Assembly: GCA_964036045.1 (NCBI GenBank)
Contig: OZ038382.1
Span: 73,518,687-73,582,686, forward strand
Direction of reading: 5' to 3'
DNA length: 64,000 nucleotides
Source: Eutreptiella sp. 'Long Island Sound 2002'
Taxonomy: Eukaryota > Euglenozoa > Euglenophyceae > Eutreptiales > Eutreptiaceae
Shown piece by piece: positions 21,025-31,948 of this stretch. The notes beneath the pieces were generated by a model. The model did no database searches and was not told the DNA's origin. It saw only the letters and a program-made list of their open reading frames with translations. A program made the translations under genes and the position numbers. Numbering within the stretch: position 1 is the first letter of the stretch; every line of letters starts with the position of its first letter.

Positions 21025-21398
21025 AATAAAGTGAGATGCCTAGAAGGAAAAGGGAATGCATGAAGGGTGCAAACGAACAGGAAGAATGGGGCAGTTGGCG
21101 CGCGCCAAAACCGGACTTGGCGCGCGCCAACTCAAGAGTTGGCGCGCCAACTTGGCACCTGGCGCGCCAACTTTGACTTGGCTTCCAAAAAGTTGGTTTC
21201 GACCCAAAAAACCCACATATTGCAACATAACAACAAAGCAACGCAACCAAAAAATAAAATATAGATAGTTCCTCACGTTTCATGCACAAGGCGTAGCAAC
21301 AACACAGTGCACAAGTACAAGCAAGTTGAATGCTCTCGACATGGAGTTGACCAGGAGTTGGCGAATGTACAGTATCTGGGGTTGGCTTCGTAGTTACA
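21025..21398. repeat. Upstream region of the H gene with TTGGCGCGCGCCAA palindromes
   Basis: Palindromes TTGGCGCGCGCCAA at 21095-21108 and 21117-21130, TTGGCGCGCCAA at 21139-21150 and a GGCGCGCC core at 21161-21168 stand in 75 bp. This is a fifth private motif type and marks H as a separate family. Sequence from 21180 to 21398 shows nothing else. F2 begins, truncated, at about 21399. Confidence 0.6.
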
Positions 21399-22762
21399 TC
21401 CAAGCATGCGGCCGACTGGCTTGACGGACGGAAGGAGCAAGGCCCCTCCCCGGTGCTGGCCCCGGGCTAAGCGGCAGATGGAGGAGCTGGAGGTGGACTG
21501 GGCCGACGCCTTTGCCATGCCGGAGACGGAACCCGTGACAGCCCCAAGGCAGAAGAAGCGTACCGAGGAGCCACCAGCCACCAGCCACCTACCACCAGCC
21601 ATCTCCGCCTCCCACTCCGCTAAGCCCCCCCACCCGCCTGGCAATGTCCTTGCCCAGAAGACCGCCGACCAGCAGCTGATGGCAGCAGCGGCACAGAGAG
21701 TCCAACGTCAACCGGAACAAAACAAGAAGAAAGAGGACGAAGAAAAGGAGAAGAAGAAGAAGGAAGAGGAGGCAAAGAGGAAGAAGAAGGAGAAGGAAGA
21801 GGAAGAGAAGAGGAAGAAGAAGGAGAAGGAAGAGGAGGAGAAGAGACGGAAGAAAGCAGAGGGGGAGAAAGCAGAAAAGGTAATGCTGCAGCGCGCGCTA
21901 TCGGTGTCATTGCTCGTGCTATGCATTTCGTCCACGTGCTATGCCCTGTACTGCGCGTGCTATGCCTCTGCGCTTCTCTTTCCAGGCAAGCAAGACTGGC
22001 CCCAACGTGAAGAAGGCACCGCAGCAGGCACCGCAGCCGCAGCTAGCATCAAAGCCAGCACCGAAGCAGCCGCTCCCAGTCCCAGACCAGCCACAAGAAC
22101 AAGGAGGTCCGTGCGGTTCCACCCCACCCGGTACGGCTCCCAAGGCCAAGCAGCAGAGCAAAGCCGACGTGGACAAGCTGGCAAGAGATGAGCTCATGCA
22201 GCGCCCAGATTGGTCCTACAAGGACGGCCACATGCCTCGGTGGATCATCTACTGCACCACTGCGATCGCGCCGATGATTGTGGAAGGAGCCGAAATCAAG
22301 CCAGCAGGGGCCAGGAGGGCCCCTCAGGACCACGTGGCCGTCATTCTCCCAACGATCAGTGGAGCCCCAGCCAACAAGGGAGCCAACAAGGGGAGGAGGA
22401 GGAGGAAGAGGCGGGAGACGTGGTGGGAGACATACGAGCCCGATGAAATTGTGGACCTCAACCCCGACCCAAAGACCATGAGGATGTCCCCATCAAAGCC
22501 ACCAACCCCAAAGAAGAACCAGCCCCAAGGAGACCCACCAGCCCAGCCACCAGCCCCCCCACAAGAAGGAGAGGGACGTGCCGAAGCTGCAGCACAAGCA
22601 GAAGCACCAGCACCAGCTGCACAAGAAGAAGAGGCACCAGCCCCAGCAGCAGCTGCACAAGAAGAAGACGCACCGGCCCCACCACAAGAAGAAGAGGCAC
22701 CAGCGGCCGCGCCACAAGAAGGAGAGACAACAGAAGGAGAAGGAGCAGCCCCGAAAGAAGAA
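21399..22762 (+). pseudogene. F2 accessory gene, 5' part
   Basis: This is the same protein as in F1 from the SKHAADWLDG region on: charged helix, intron with F motifs (about 21880-21986), RPDWSYKDGHMPRW domain and acidic tail. Relative to F1 it has lost about 90 bp near 22410 and gained short in-frame repeats. It stops at the F3 border within a KEE motif. The remaining 53 or so codons lie at 26093-26251, so the reading frame was whole before F3 arrived. Confidence 0.7.
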
Positions 22763-23135
22763 CCCTGCGTGCGCGCAATGTCGCATTTTTTCCATAGTGC
22801 GCGCAAATTTTCAAAAAAACGACCTTTATAGCGCGCCTATTGCGCGCGCTCTACCGCGCTATATTGTCCCGTTTTTCAAATTTTTCAAAGCCGGAAAATG
22901 TTTCAAAACCATGCTTTTTCCAGTGTCCTGCGTTTCTCAAAAACCCCTTGCTTTTCAAAAACATTCCCTGTTGCTCATTCAACCCAAGACACATGCAAAA
23001 ACACAGTCTGAAAGGTCTGAAAAGTGTGCAACAGTACAGGTCCTCACGGACGAAAACAGTGTAGCGCGCGCAACATATTTACAGCGCGCGCTGGCAGCCT
23101 TATGGCGCGCGCTATACCAGGTATAGCGCGCGTTG
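22763..23135 (-). repeat. F3 right-type terminal region
   Basis: This is the inverted equivalent of 20332-20704: the terminal repeat, GCGCGC palindrome clusters at 22795-22855 and 23062-23130, and TTTTCAAA-type words between them. No gene is present. Confidence 0.65.
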
Positions 23136-24624
23136 TCATTCAGTGATATCCTCAATGGTTTGGACCACCACGTCGGCCTCCCACTCCTTCTCCCATTCGG
23201 GTCTGTGGTCTTCTGCCCCAGTGGCAGCTGGGGCTGCATCCCCTTCTTTGTGGTCTTCTGCCCCAGTGACAGCTGGGGCTGCATCCCCTTCTTCTTGTGG
23301 GCTTGGGTCGCCTTCTGGGGTTGCTCCTTGTGGTGCCTCTTCTTCTTTCGGGGCTGCTCCTTCTCCTTCTTGTGGCGTGGCCGCTGGTGCCTCTCCTTCT
23401 TGTGGTGGGGCTGGTGCGTCGTCTTCTTGTGCTGCTGCTGCTGCTGGGGCTGGTGCCTCTTCTTCTTGTGCAGCAGCTGCTGGTGCTTCTGCTGGTGCTG
23501 CAGCTTCGGCAGGTCCCTTGTCTCCTTGTGGGGGGGCTGGTGGCTGGGCTGGTGGGCCTCCTTGGGGCTTCTTCTTCTTTGGGGTTGGTGGCTTGGACGG
23601 GGACATCCTCATGGTCTTTGGGTCGGGGCAGAGGTCCACAATGTCATCGGCCTCGTACGTCTCCCACCACGACTGCCACTTGCCCAACTCCTTATACGCT
23701 TTGCTTTTGGCGGAGAACACCTGGCAGCTGGGCATGAACTCCGACCAGTCGTCCTCTTCCTCCTCCTCCTCCCCTTGTTGGCTGGGGCTCCACTGATCGT
23801 TGGGGATGATGACGGCCACGTGGTCCTGAGGGGCCCTCCTGGCGCCTGCTGGCTTGATTTCGGCTCCCTCCACAATCATCGGCGCGATCGCAGTGGTGCA
23901 GTAGATGATCCACCGAGGCTTGTGGCCGTCTTTGTAGGACCAATCTCGGCGCTGCATGAGCTCCTCTCTTGCCTCCTTGTCCGCGTCGGCTCTGCCCTGC
24001 TGCTTGGCCTTGGGAGCCGTACTGGGTGGGGTGGAACCGCACGGACCTCCTTGTTCTTGTGGCTGGTCTGGGACTGGGACAGGCTGCTTCGGTGCTGGCT
24101 TTGATGCCTGGAAAGAGTAGCGCGGAGGCATAGCACAGGCATAGCACGCGCAATACGGAACATAGCACGCGCGACGAGATGCATAGCACGTGCAATGACG
24201 ACAATAGCGCGCGCTGCATTACCTTTTCTGCTTTCTCCTCCTCTGCTTTCTTCCGTCTCTTCTCCTCCTCTTCCTTCTCCTTCTTCTCCCTCTCCTTCTT
24301 CTTCCTCTTTTCCTCCTCATCCTTCTCCTTCTTCCTCCTCTTATCGTCCTCTTCCTTCTTCTTCTTCTTTGCTTCGTCCTCTTTCTTCTTGGCCTGTTCC
24401 GCCTGACGTTGGACTCGGTGTGCCGCCTCTGCCATCAGCCGCTGGTCGGGAGTCTTCTGGGCAAGGACCTTTCCAGGCGGGTGGGGGGGCTTAGCGGTGT
24501 GGGAGGCGGAGATGGCTGGTGGTAGGTGGCTGGTGGCTGCTGGCTCCTCGGTACGCTTCTTCTTGGGCCTTGGGACTGTCACGGATTCCGTCTCCGGCAC
24601 GGCAAAGGCGTCGGCCCAGTCCAC
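23136..24624 (-). pseudogene. F3 accessory gene lacking its first exons
   Basis: Two exons remain: 24624 to about 24226 (charged helix) and about 24108-23136 (WSYKDGHKPRW domain and acidic tail, ending in EDITE). The tail has an extra copy of a GDAAPAVTGAEDHKE block. The 5' exons coding the Q-rich N-terminus are deleted at the joint with the transposase. Confidence 0.68.
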
Positions 24625-24635
24625 CTCCAGCTGCC

Positions 24636-25905
24636 GTCCCCTGTAGTGCTATGTGACAACCAGACCTGTGAAGAATAGCCTGAACAGAGACCCTAGTACT
24701 GGGACGCACAGACTTGGCCAATCTGCGTACCAAGGCAGTGACCTGCCTCCCTACAAAAATCAGAAGGTGCAGAACACATGGTATAAGGTGACGCCGCCTC
24801 AGAGGCACCTTCAACAACCTGCTCTGGACAACACCAAATATATCCATGGGCCTGCACTTGGCCCCAGGTGCAATAAGCCCTAGCAACTGCTCATCTCGCT
24901 CGGTGGTTCTATCCACATCCTGTTGCAACCACGTTGCACTGGACTTGCAGCACGTCATGTAAGTGAACAGACTACCTGCCATCCAATGTGTAGTGACACC
25001 CGACAACCGACGCAGCCAAGGGCTATCCCCACCGCAGAAAATCCTACAGCGTCTGGATGCACCCCGGATGGGAAGCACACCAGTGTCAAGGGCACTCTGC
25101 AGAAAAGCAAGATTGTTAGCCCAGACCTGGGACAACACAGAGGTGGACTTCTCACCACAAAGGGCGACGTTAACAGTCCAGTGGTAGGACAACGTCCTTG
25201 CCAAGTGACCATGGTTGGCAAAGGAAATGGACATCTGGCACCACGATTCCCCCCCACAAGGCAACCCATCCCCCCTCACAACGATCCACAGCTCTCCTTG
25301 GCACTCCCTGGGGTATTGGAGGTTAGAAACAATGGAATCAAAGGAAAATATATAGTCAAAAAAGTGCTGCAGGGGCCACTGCGAAAAGACTGTGACCCCA
25401 TCTGTGTGCACGGCAACCTCTAAATGCTGCCTACTTGCAAGCTGGTTCCATTCTGTGGCGAAACTAGCATAGGAGGGGAGAGAAAAAAGGTGTGTGGGGA
25501 CCTTACTTCTCGTCCAAGTAATCAAATCTTTGTACCTGAGGAAAATAGCGCGCGCAACATGGGGACGTAGCGCGCGCAGAAGTCAACGAAGCGCGTGCTA
25601 TGAGCGTAAGTGCGCGCAATGTCACATGCAAAGCGCGCGCAATAATACCTTCTTCTTGGAATCTTCAGGAGCAAGACCAAGTCCACCACCGACAGGGGTG
25701 TGACGGCGTTGGCAGCCTCGGTCCTGCGACGCTTCTTCTCTGCTTCAGACACGGGGACCCTTTTTTCCGACCTGGCCCACAAGGACCGTTGGACGGCAGA
25801 CCCTGAGCAAAAAAACTCAACTAGGTCCGCCAAAAGGTCCTCGTTCTTCCACAGGGACCACCCATAGTGGGGGCCCAAAATGTTTGCAATCTTCCCTGAC
25901 ATTAA
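24636..25905 (-). pseudogene. F3 transposase lacking its C-terminus
   Basis: The first exon (to about 25649) begins MSGKIANILGPHYGW. The intron (about 25648-25537) is full of GCGCGC words. The second exon runs to the deletion joint. It carries the segment that F1 lacks: VVRGDGLPCGGESW (possible first catalytic D), FCGGDSPWLRRL (possible second D), and PMDIFGVVQSRLLKVPLRR. The missing C-terminal third survives only in F1 and its mirror copy. Together these place F in the same broad D-D-E class as A and I, but the CxxC pair is not evident. Confidence 0.6.
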
Positions 25906-26090
25906 CAGCGTCAGATGTGGTGCCGGAAGAATCTGAAACGTTAGAAAAATAGGTGTTTTTGCCCTGCTTATTAGGACATGGGGTTACAAACCCAAGACCC
26001 CGAGCCATAGCGCGCGCTATGTTGCGCGCTATAGTTTTGTAGTGCGCACTGAGCCATCGCGCGGCAATACCCTGTAGCGCGCACACAGGG

Positions 26091-26615
26091 AAGAGGCACC
26101 AGAAGGAGCAACCCCAGAAGGCGACCCAAGTGCACAAGAAGAAGGGGACACAGCCCCAGCTGCAGCCGGTGCAGAAGACCAAAGAGCAGCATGGGAGAAG
26201 CAGTGGGAGTCCGAAGTGGTGGTCACAAACATTAAGGAGACCACTGGATGATAGTGCGCGCTATACCAGATATAGCGCGCGCCGTAAGATCCATAGCGCG
26301 CGCTGTAAATATTTTGCGCGCGCTACATTGTTGTTGCCCATCAGGACCTGTAGTGTTGCACACTTTTCAGACCTTTCAGAAAGTGTTTTTGCATGTGTCT
26401 TGGGATGGGTGAGCAACAAGTAATGTTTTTGAAAAGCAAGGGGTTTTTGAGAAACACAGGACACTAGAAAAAGCATGGTTTTGAAAAATTTTCAGGTTTT
26501 GAAAAACAGGACAATATAGCGCGGTGGAGCGCGCGCAATAGGCGCGCTACAAAGGTCATGTTCTTCAAAATTTGCGCGCACTATGGAAAAAATGCACCAT
26601 TGCGCGCACACAGGG
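26091..26615 (+). pseudogene. F2 accessory gene 3' end and F2 right terminus
   Basis: From 26093 the F2 frame continues with EAPEGATPEGDPSAQ-like sequence and ends IKETTG and TGA near 26251. The usual F right end follows: palindromes 26255-26330, TTTTGAAAA words, second cluster 26515-26550, terminal repeat ending 26615. Confidence 0.7.
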
Positions 26616-27792
26616 AAGGTCAGGCTTGAGGACTGCAGCAATGGCCTTCAACATGGGAGCCTCCCTCCGGGTTGGATACAACACGGAATGAGGATGCTCA
26701 TGTTTCCAAGTCGCCAAATTCGGATTCTTGGAAGACTTGGTTGGGTTGAGCTCCAAATGGCTAAGCATGGTGGCTACAAATCTACACAATTGCGAAATCG
26801 GGCATCTCCCTCCCAAGCATCATGACAGGCGATGCCACCATTTTGCAGATGCGAAAATGACAAAAGTGCACTTGACACCAAAGCACCCCAACTATTACTT
26901 AAACCCGTAACACTTGCCTCACCTGGTGCCCAAACACCCAAACTGCAACTTGCAAACTTCACATTTGGGCAATGGCCGAATTGGGCCCATCATGTCCGAA
27001 GGACATGCCTTCGGAAAAGGCACATAATGAATGACCAAAGTATCACTTCAAGGTAACAAACCCCCAACAAGTATAGCACAACACCAACACAAAGACTACC
27101 CGAAGCGTGAATTAGACAGCACTACAGGGCTGTAGGCTGCCCAACGCAAAAAAAGCAACGTCCAACGCAAACAGTGGCACAAAGTTATTCAAATGCGTTT
27201 AAGTACAACTCAGTCCAAATTAGTGGGGTTGGTGTAAAAAGGTGCCCTCTAAGGGTAGGAAAGTTGGACAAATTTTCGACGAAAAATCGTTGCTTCGCCT
27301 AAATTCTAGATAGTGCACCTGGTAAACAGACACTCAAAAAAGACGTTCCTAGCTTGTCGGCGTCTCATCTTCCAGGAAATTCGAGAAAATCTCAAAACTC
27401 TGCGCGCCGCGCGTCAGTCCAAGTTAGCGGGGTTTTCCCTTAGTGAAGGCAGTGCCCACTACCCCACCAAATCAAGGAATCCCGGACAAAAAGTCTAAGT
27501 GTGAAGAGATGATGCGGATGGCCCAAGGGACCCTACGGGATGACAAAAATGCGATCTCTTCACACTTGCCTAGTGTTAGGGGTGGTTTTTCGGGCAAAAT
27601 CGTGACGGATGGCAATCCCAGCACCCTGCTCTGTCCAAATCCCTCTGAAATGACAAATGCTCACATCATGCAACAATGTAGGACACAATGTAATGTCGAT
27701 TTCTTCGATTTAGTGCACATAAATGATCATCCAATGTCTTTCAACCATTGCAATCACATCGGTAGTCCGATTTGCCCCCCACACATGTGTCA

Positions 27793-27817
27793 TTAGGGTT
27801 AGGGTTAGGGTTAGGGT
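27793..27817 (+). repeat. Interstitial TTAGGG repeats
   Basis: Four perfect tandem TTAGGG units stand in otherwise unique sequence. A few isolated TTAGGGCTAGGG-type words follow at 27905-27960. They may mark a healed break or simply be a chance short repeat. Confidence 0.8.
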
Positions 27818-27970
27818 CTGCTAAATTTGCTTTTACTCCCAAAGGGCCCACCATTAGCATAGAGTTCTCCCTTGTACCAAAGAAAAGAGTAGGAAACCAT
27901 CATTTAGGGCTAGGGTTGGGCCCTCCGCAACACCACATTGGCTCCAGTTCAGGGTTAGGCTCATTCCACC

Positions 27971-28453
27971 TCACCCAAGCTCGTTGCACTCGTCCCGGAG
28001 CTTGCCAGCAGTAATGCAACAATTGACATTGTTGCGCACCAACAAAGTGTTTACGCCATGAAGCATAGCAACTTGTTGATTCACGCAATGCCTCGACCGT
28101 ACACGGATGCGGTTATGGTCAGCGTGTTGGGATTCCATGGGTTCTTCATCAGCATACCCGCAAAATTTGTGGTGCATGATGAATTGGATCCCATGGGTTA
28201 GGGCAAGGTAAAGCTTAGGGGTAGGCTTCTCGTTCGGGAAGTTGCATGCAAAGAAACCCGAGAAGCTGGCGGCGCGAACAATGAGCATTTCAATGAGGTG
28301 AGGGTTAGCCGTGTAATCAATCCCAACGAGGGCGAGTGTACTGTGCCGGGCGCGCGACGTGCTTGCGCCAGAAAAGAGCCGCAGACCCCAGAATCGCCTG
28401 TTCCAAAGTGAGTTTGAGAATTGCGCCTTTGATTCTGTCGGTAAAATTTCCAT
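27971..28453 (-). CDS. Hypothetical open frame, 160 codons
   Basis: No family is recognised. The product has a YTANPHLIEMLIVRAASFSG segment and a FACNFPNEKPTPKLYLALTHGI segment and is unbroken for 483 bp in a region of lower GC, where stops are expected more often. There is no clear start context, no neighbour on the same strand and no motif. It may be one exon of a longer gene or chance. Confidence 0.25.
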   Translation of the reverse strand: MEILPTESKAQFSNSLWNRRFWGLRLFSGASTSRARHSTLALVGIDYTANPHLIEMLIVRAASFSGFFACNFPNEKPTPKLYLALTHGIQFIMHHKFCGYADEEPMESQHADHNRIRVRSRHCVNQQVAMLHGVNTLLVRNNVNCCITAGKLRDECNELG

Positions 28454-29876
28454 TTTTTTGACCCGTTTTCTTTAATAGTATATATCTTTTTTAATGTGCT
28501 ACTTTTCTCTCTCTTCCACTACAATAGGCAACATGTCTTCCCATGTGTTGATCTCATTGTGTGCAAAACTGTCCGTGACCTGCTAGTTCTTGCATAATGA
28601 AGGAACGTCACGAAAATCGGGACCACGTGTGTTTAGTTGAGTAAAGCAACGTCATCAGACAACTATCTGTCACTTGTATTTGCTCGTAACGCTCACATGC
28701 AGGTTCATGGCCATCTGAAGAGTGCTTTCTTCTGTGTCTTCGTTTCCTCACGCCGCCTAGCCTCGCTAGAAATGTCCGGTGTGTACGCAACCCTTAGTAA
28801 AACAGGTCTCGAGGACTGGGGAATCATGGCATTGGAACAGTGTTCAGGGCCAATGCCCGGGAACGCTACTGGATCCCTTAGCTGACGCCGAACCTCAACA
28901 TCAGGGACACCCCAAAATACTCCAGAAAGTGGGAATTACTCCTCAGGGGAGGCATTGTGGAGGCGGACCCTGACCGACGGTCTGTCCAAAAAAAGATTGC
29001 CCACATGCAACACGCACTATGCACTTGTGCAACATTGCCTGAACGCGTCACACTCCTACATACTGCACACAAACATGTCACGTCTGATGCTTGTAATTAC
29101 TCGTACTAGAAAAGAAGCCATAAGATCAAACAGGCAACCGGCTTGAGGTTGCCATAGCGATTGCCATAGTTTGTGCGGGATCGATGGGGAAGCCATCCAA
29201 GATACCATTGCATGCCACATTGCTACGCTACCTATAGGAGCTTACCGTGCCGTGCCACGGTGCCGCCACATAGGGTGTGTCGTGTCACACGGTGCCGCCG
29301 CTGTGTCGTGTTGTGTGAGGGTGATCGGCACTTGTGTCACCTGTGTCACCTGTGCCGGCCGTGCCAGCATGACGGGGAGGGGGGGGGGGGGTAGGGAGGG
29401 GGGGGTACCACCGAAAAGTGTGGCGCGGCACGTGCCGTGACATGGGTAAGCTCCATACCACGGACCCACCGTGAATATTAGGACTGGTCTTTTTTTCAAA
29501 ACCTGAAGCTGTAGCTTCAGAAGGCCAAGACCCCCCCCCCCCCCTCCGGGTGAAGCTGCCCGACCAAATCTGCAAGTGGTTGCCCACCAGCTTTGCGTAT
29601 TCCTTTAATAACCAGTGTTGCACATAGAACGCCCTCCCTTTTGCAACCCACAAACAAAACACAAGCAATTGAAGCATTAATGGACACCCAAGTGTGACCT
29701 CATTGATCATTTGCGTCGGAGTCACCTCAACGATTGGAAACAACAGTATTCATCCAGTAGACATCCAATGGAGTTATCTAAATGTCAACAACACCTGAAT
29801 CACACCTGAACTGCTCAAGAAGCCACGGCGGCAAGTTACCCTCCAGTTAGACGGTGTCGCTCTCTGCCCCAAACCC

Positions 29877-30326
29877 TGGGATGCAGCGTTCTAGGGCGTG
29901 GTGCGGAACCCCCCCAATTTTGGGTGTTGTTAATATGGTTGGAACCCGGAATTTCACATGTTACATGGGTGCACTATGATGCAACAATGTGCCTTCCATG
30001 TTTCGTTTGCTCGATATTGCGACTACACGCGATAACTAGGCGATAACTGGGTTATCGCGCGATAACTAGCGCGATAACTAGTTAGAGCAAGGTGCTCTAA
30101 CTGTGTTCTAACTCAGTTCTAACTGTGCTCTAACTCTTTGACCCCCCCCCCCAAAAACCACCCCTACAATGAGGGTTATGGGGGGAAAGATAGGGGATGG
30201 GGGGTTTTTGAGGGTGCTGAATCCATTTTTTTAGGTGGTTTGCCCCAAAACTGAGGGTAGGTGGGTGTTCCAGAAATTGCGTTCTAACTAGGGGTTCCGC
30301 ACCACGCCCTAGAACGCTGCATCCCA
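29877..30326. mobile_element. C: 450-bp MITE derived from element A
   Basis: Both A termini (TGGGATGCAGCG and its inverse) are present with CC flanks on each side. About 150 bp match the A right end and about 300 bp match the A left end, joined at about 30022. All coding sequence is gone, but six TTATCGCG sites and the GTTAGAGCA/GTTAGAAC words remain, which shows what may suffice for mobilisation by an A transposase. Confidence 0.9.
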
Positions 30327-30442
30327 CCCTTCCAGCGCACTTGATAATGCACCTTCCCGCGCCTTTTTACTAATTTGATGATCCTTTCAGGCTCATACAT
30401 GGTCTCATCACCATTTTTTCTCTCATATTCCTTTATCTAGGG

Positions 30443-30994
30443 CGGTAACAGGGTCAAATTTGGGGTAACAGGTCATTTTTTTCAAGTTGGGTTATATGGG
30501 GGTTTTTTGAGGTGCCGGACCTTGGTAACATAGTGTCACCCTCTCATTCAACACATGTGACAGGAAGAATTGCAAAGTTTGCCTTTTTGTGCTTGTTGTT
30601 ACCGCAAATGTGTTACCTGCCCGTGGTGTGTTCTGCTGCAAGCCTTGAGTTTCGCGGTAACAGGTATACGGGGTAACACCCTAGCGGTTACATCAGCGGT
30701 AGCAACAACCAAATGGGCAGAGGTGCAATAATAATTGAAAATAAAATTCCCTCAAGAAAACGCGACCTTCACGACCCTGTCAGTTTGATCGTAACACCCT
30801 TGCACTCCACAATGAATTTTTTTGTCTTGATTTGACGTGCCTATTTCTCGCAAACCTAAAATTGTGCTCAATAGAGCTGCAGAGGCATCTCTCCCTCTGG
30901 GTAACAATTTTCCTGGGTAACAGGTCAGCGGTTACACCTGCGGTAACACTACACATGCCAATCATGTCCCATTAGGGCCCTGTTTTTCCTCATT
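30443..30994 (+). repeat. piggyBac left region with GGTAACA words
   Basis: GGTAACAGG, GGTAACA, GCGGTTACA and GCGGTAACA words occur at least twelve times, most densely at 30443-30545, 30650-30710 and 30895-30950. About 100 bp of AT-richer sequence (30725-30840) has none. No gene is present. Confidence 0.7.
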
Positions 30995-31948
30995 ATGCCC
31001 CTTCCACCGGTTCCGAAGAAGTTTCACAAGGAGCTGACTGCCGGATCGACGCTGTACAGTGTCCGCTGGGGTGATGTTGCCGCTTCTGGCGAGGGTGCAG
31101 GCAATGGAAGTGGAGGCCAGACCACCAAGCCTTGGTATGTTTTTTGTGCTCTGTTGCTGCTGGGTAACAAAAATTCCCAACGGTTACACACGCGGTAACA
31201 CTTTCCAAAGCCTGGGTAACAACAATTCTGGGTAACACCCCAACGGTTACACACGCGGTAACACTTTCGAAAGCCTGGGTAACAAAAAATCTGGGTAACA
31301 CCCCAACGGTTACACACGCGGTAACACTTTCGAAAGCCTGGGTAACAAAAAATCTGGGTAACACCCCATCGGTTACACACGCGGTAACACTTTCGAAAGC
31401 CCGGGTAACAGAAATTCTGTGTGTCTCTCTAATATGTTTTCAGGTGAAGCAGGCAAGCGGGAAAAGCCCTACTCACCCCTGACGGCGAGGGAGTTGAGCA
31501 GCGGGGAGCAGGCTGCCCATGCGGAGGACCCCAAGGCCGAGGAGGAACTCAAGGCCAAGGAAGACGCCGAGGCCGGGGAAGAAGGATCCACCCCATCGGC
31601 AACCGTGGACGACAAAGTGGTGGTGTGCGCAGTGCCTTCCATTGACATGACATGCGCACAATGCGTAGAAAACGTAGCAATCGTGCATCCGTTTTTGACA
31701 CAGGTGTACTCGCCACCACCGGCCCTGGGGGCACCGCTGCTCACGCAGGATGAGGATGCTGGCGACACCGGTCAGGATCCTGGACTGGAGATGCCTTCCA
31801 GCTCCGGGAGCCTCCCGTATGGGTCCGACCCGTACAGGTACCGGCCCCAGGATCCACCACCCCAGCCACCGCCCCAGCCTACGCCTTCGGAGACACCGGG
31901 TGAGGAGCATCCATTGACAGGGGCCGACGATGAGACGCCGATGTGATG
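30995..31948 (+). CDS. Second gene of the piggyBac element
   Basis: An ATG at 30995 begins MPLPPVPKKFHKELTAG, followed by a glycine-rich stretch to about 31134. A repeat-filled intron follows, and the downstream exon (to 31946) reads GEAGKREKPYSPLTARELSSG, an acidic EEELKAKEDAEAGEE run, an IDMTCAQCVENVAIVHPF segment, and a proline-rich tail ending DDETPM. The simple junction 31134/31444 does not keep frame, so the true donor is probably upstream, for example within GAGG|GTGCAGG. Composition resembles the accessory proteins of the other elements, but no known domain is recognised. Confidence 0.5.
31135..31443 (+). repeat. Putative intron packed with GGTAACA repeats
   Basis: Five units of about 66 bp repeat GGGTAACACCCCAACGGTTA, CACGCGGTAACACTTT and CGAAAGCCTGGGTAACA. 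The tract ends in TCTCTCTAATATGTTTTCAG, a good branch-point/acceptor stretch. The repeat is the same as at the ends of the element. Confidence 0.65.

Larger units (their letters stand above)
22763..26090 (-). mobile_element. F3: internally deleted F copy nested in F2
   Basis: CCCTGCGTGCGCGC at 22763 and GCGCGCACACAGGG ending at 26090 are flanked by AA on both sides. Removing F3 and one AA restores the F2 frame. Inside are the accessory gene (minus), a deletion joint at about 24625-24640, and the transposase (minus). At the joint the transposase sequence ACGGCAG meets the accessory sequence CTGGAGGTGG. About 550 bp of transposase 3' end and the first accessory exons are missing. Confidence 0.85.
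21399..26615 (+). mobile_element. F2: 5'-truncated F copy, interrupted by F3
   Basis: Homology to F1 starts abruptly at 21399 (F1 position about 18735) and ends at the right terminus, 26615. The accessory gene is cut by F3 at 22762/26091. No transposase is left in this copy. Confidence 0.8.
26616..29876. other. Unassigned 3.3 kb
   Basis: An open stretch on the minus strand directly beside F2 (26816-26616; segments NPNLATWKHEHPHSVLYPTR and MLKAIAAVLKPDL) may be the gene F2 landed in. From 26830 to 29160 base composition is lower in GC and no convincing gene was found apart from the doubtful frame at 27971-28453. Noted inside are a potential hairpin (AAGTGTGAAGAGAT at 27499 against ATCTCTTCACACTT at 27553), telomere-like repeats at 27793, GTGTCAC/TGCCG-type low complexity (29260-29370), G runs (29373-29405) and a CTGAAGCTGTAGCTTCAG element beside a C run (29503-29545). 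Confidence 0.5.

Noticed and set aside
27793-27817. Chromosome end
   Set aside because: Only four units and unique sequence on both sides.
29165-29450. Gene in the GTGTCACCTG region
   Set aside because: The frames are low-complexity products of short imperfect repeats and a G run.
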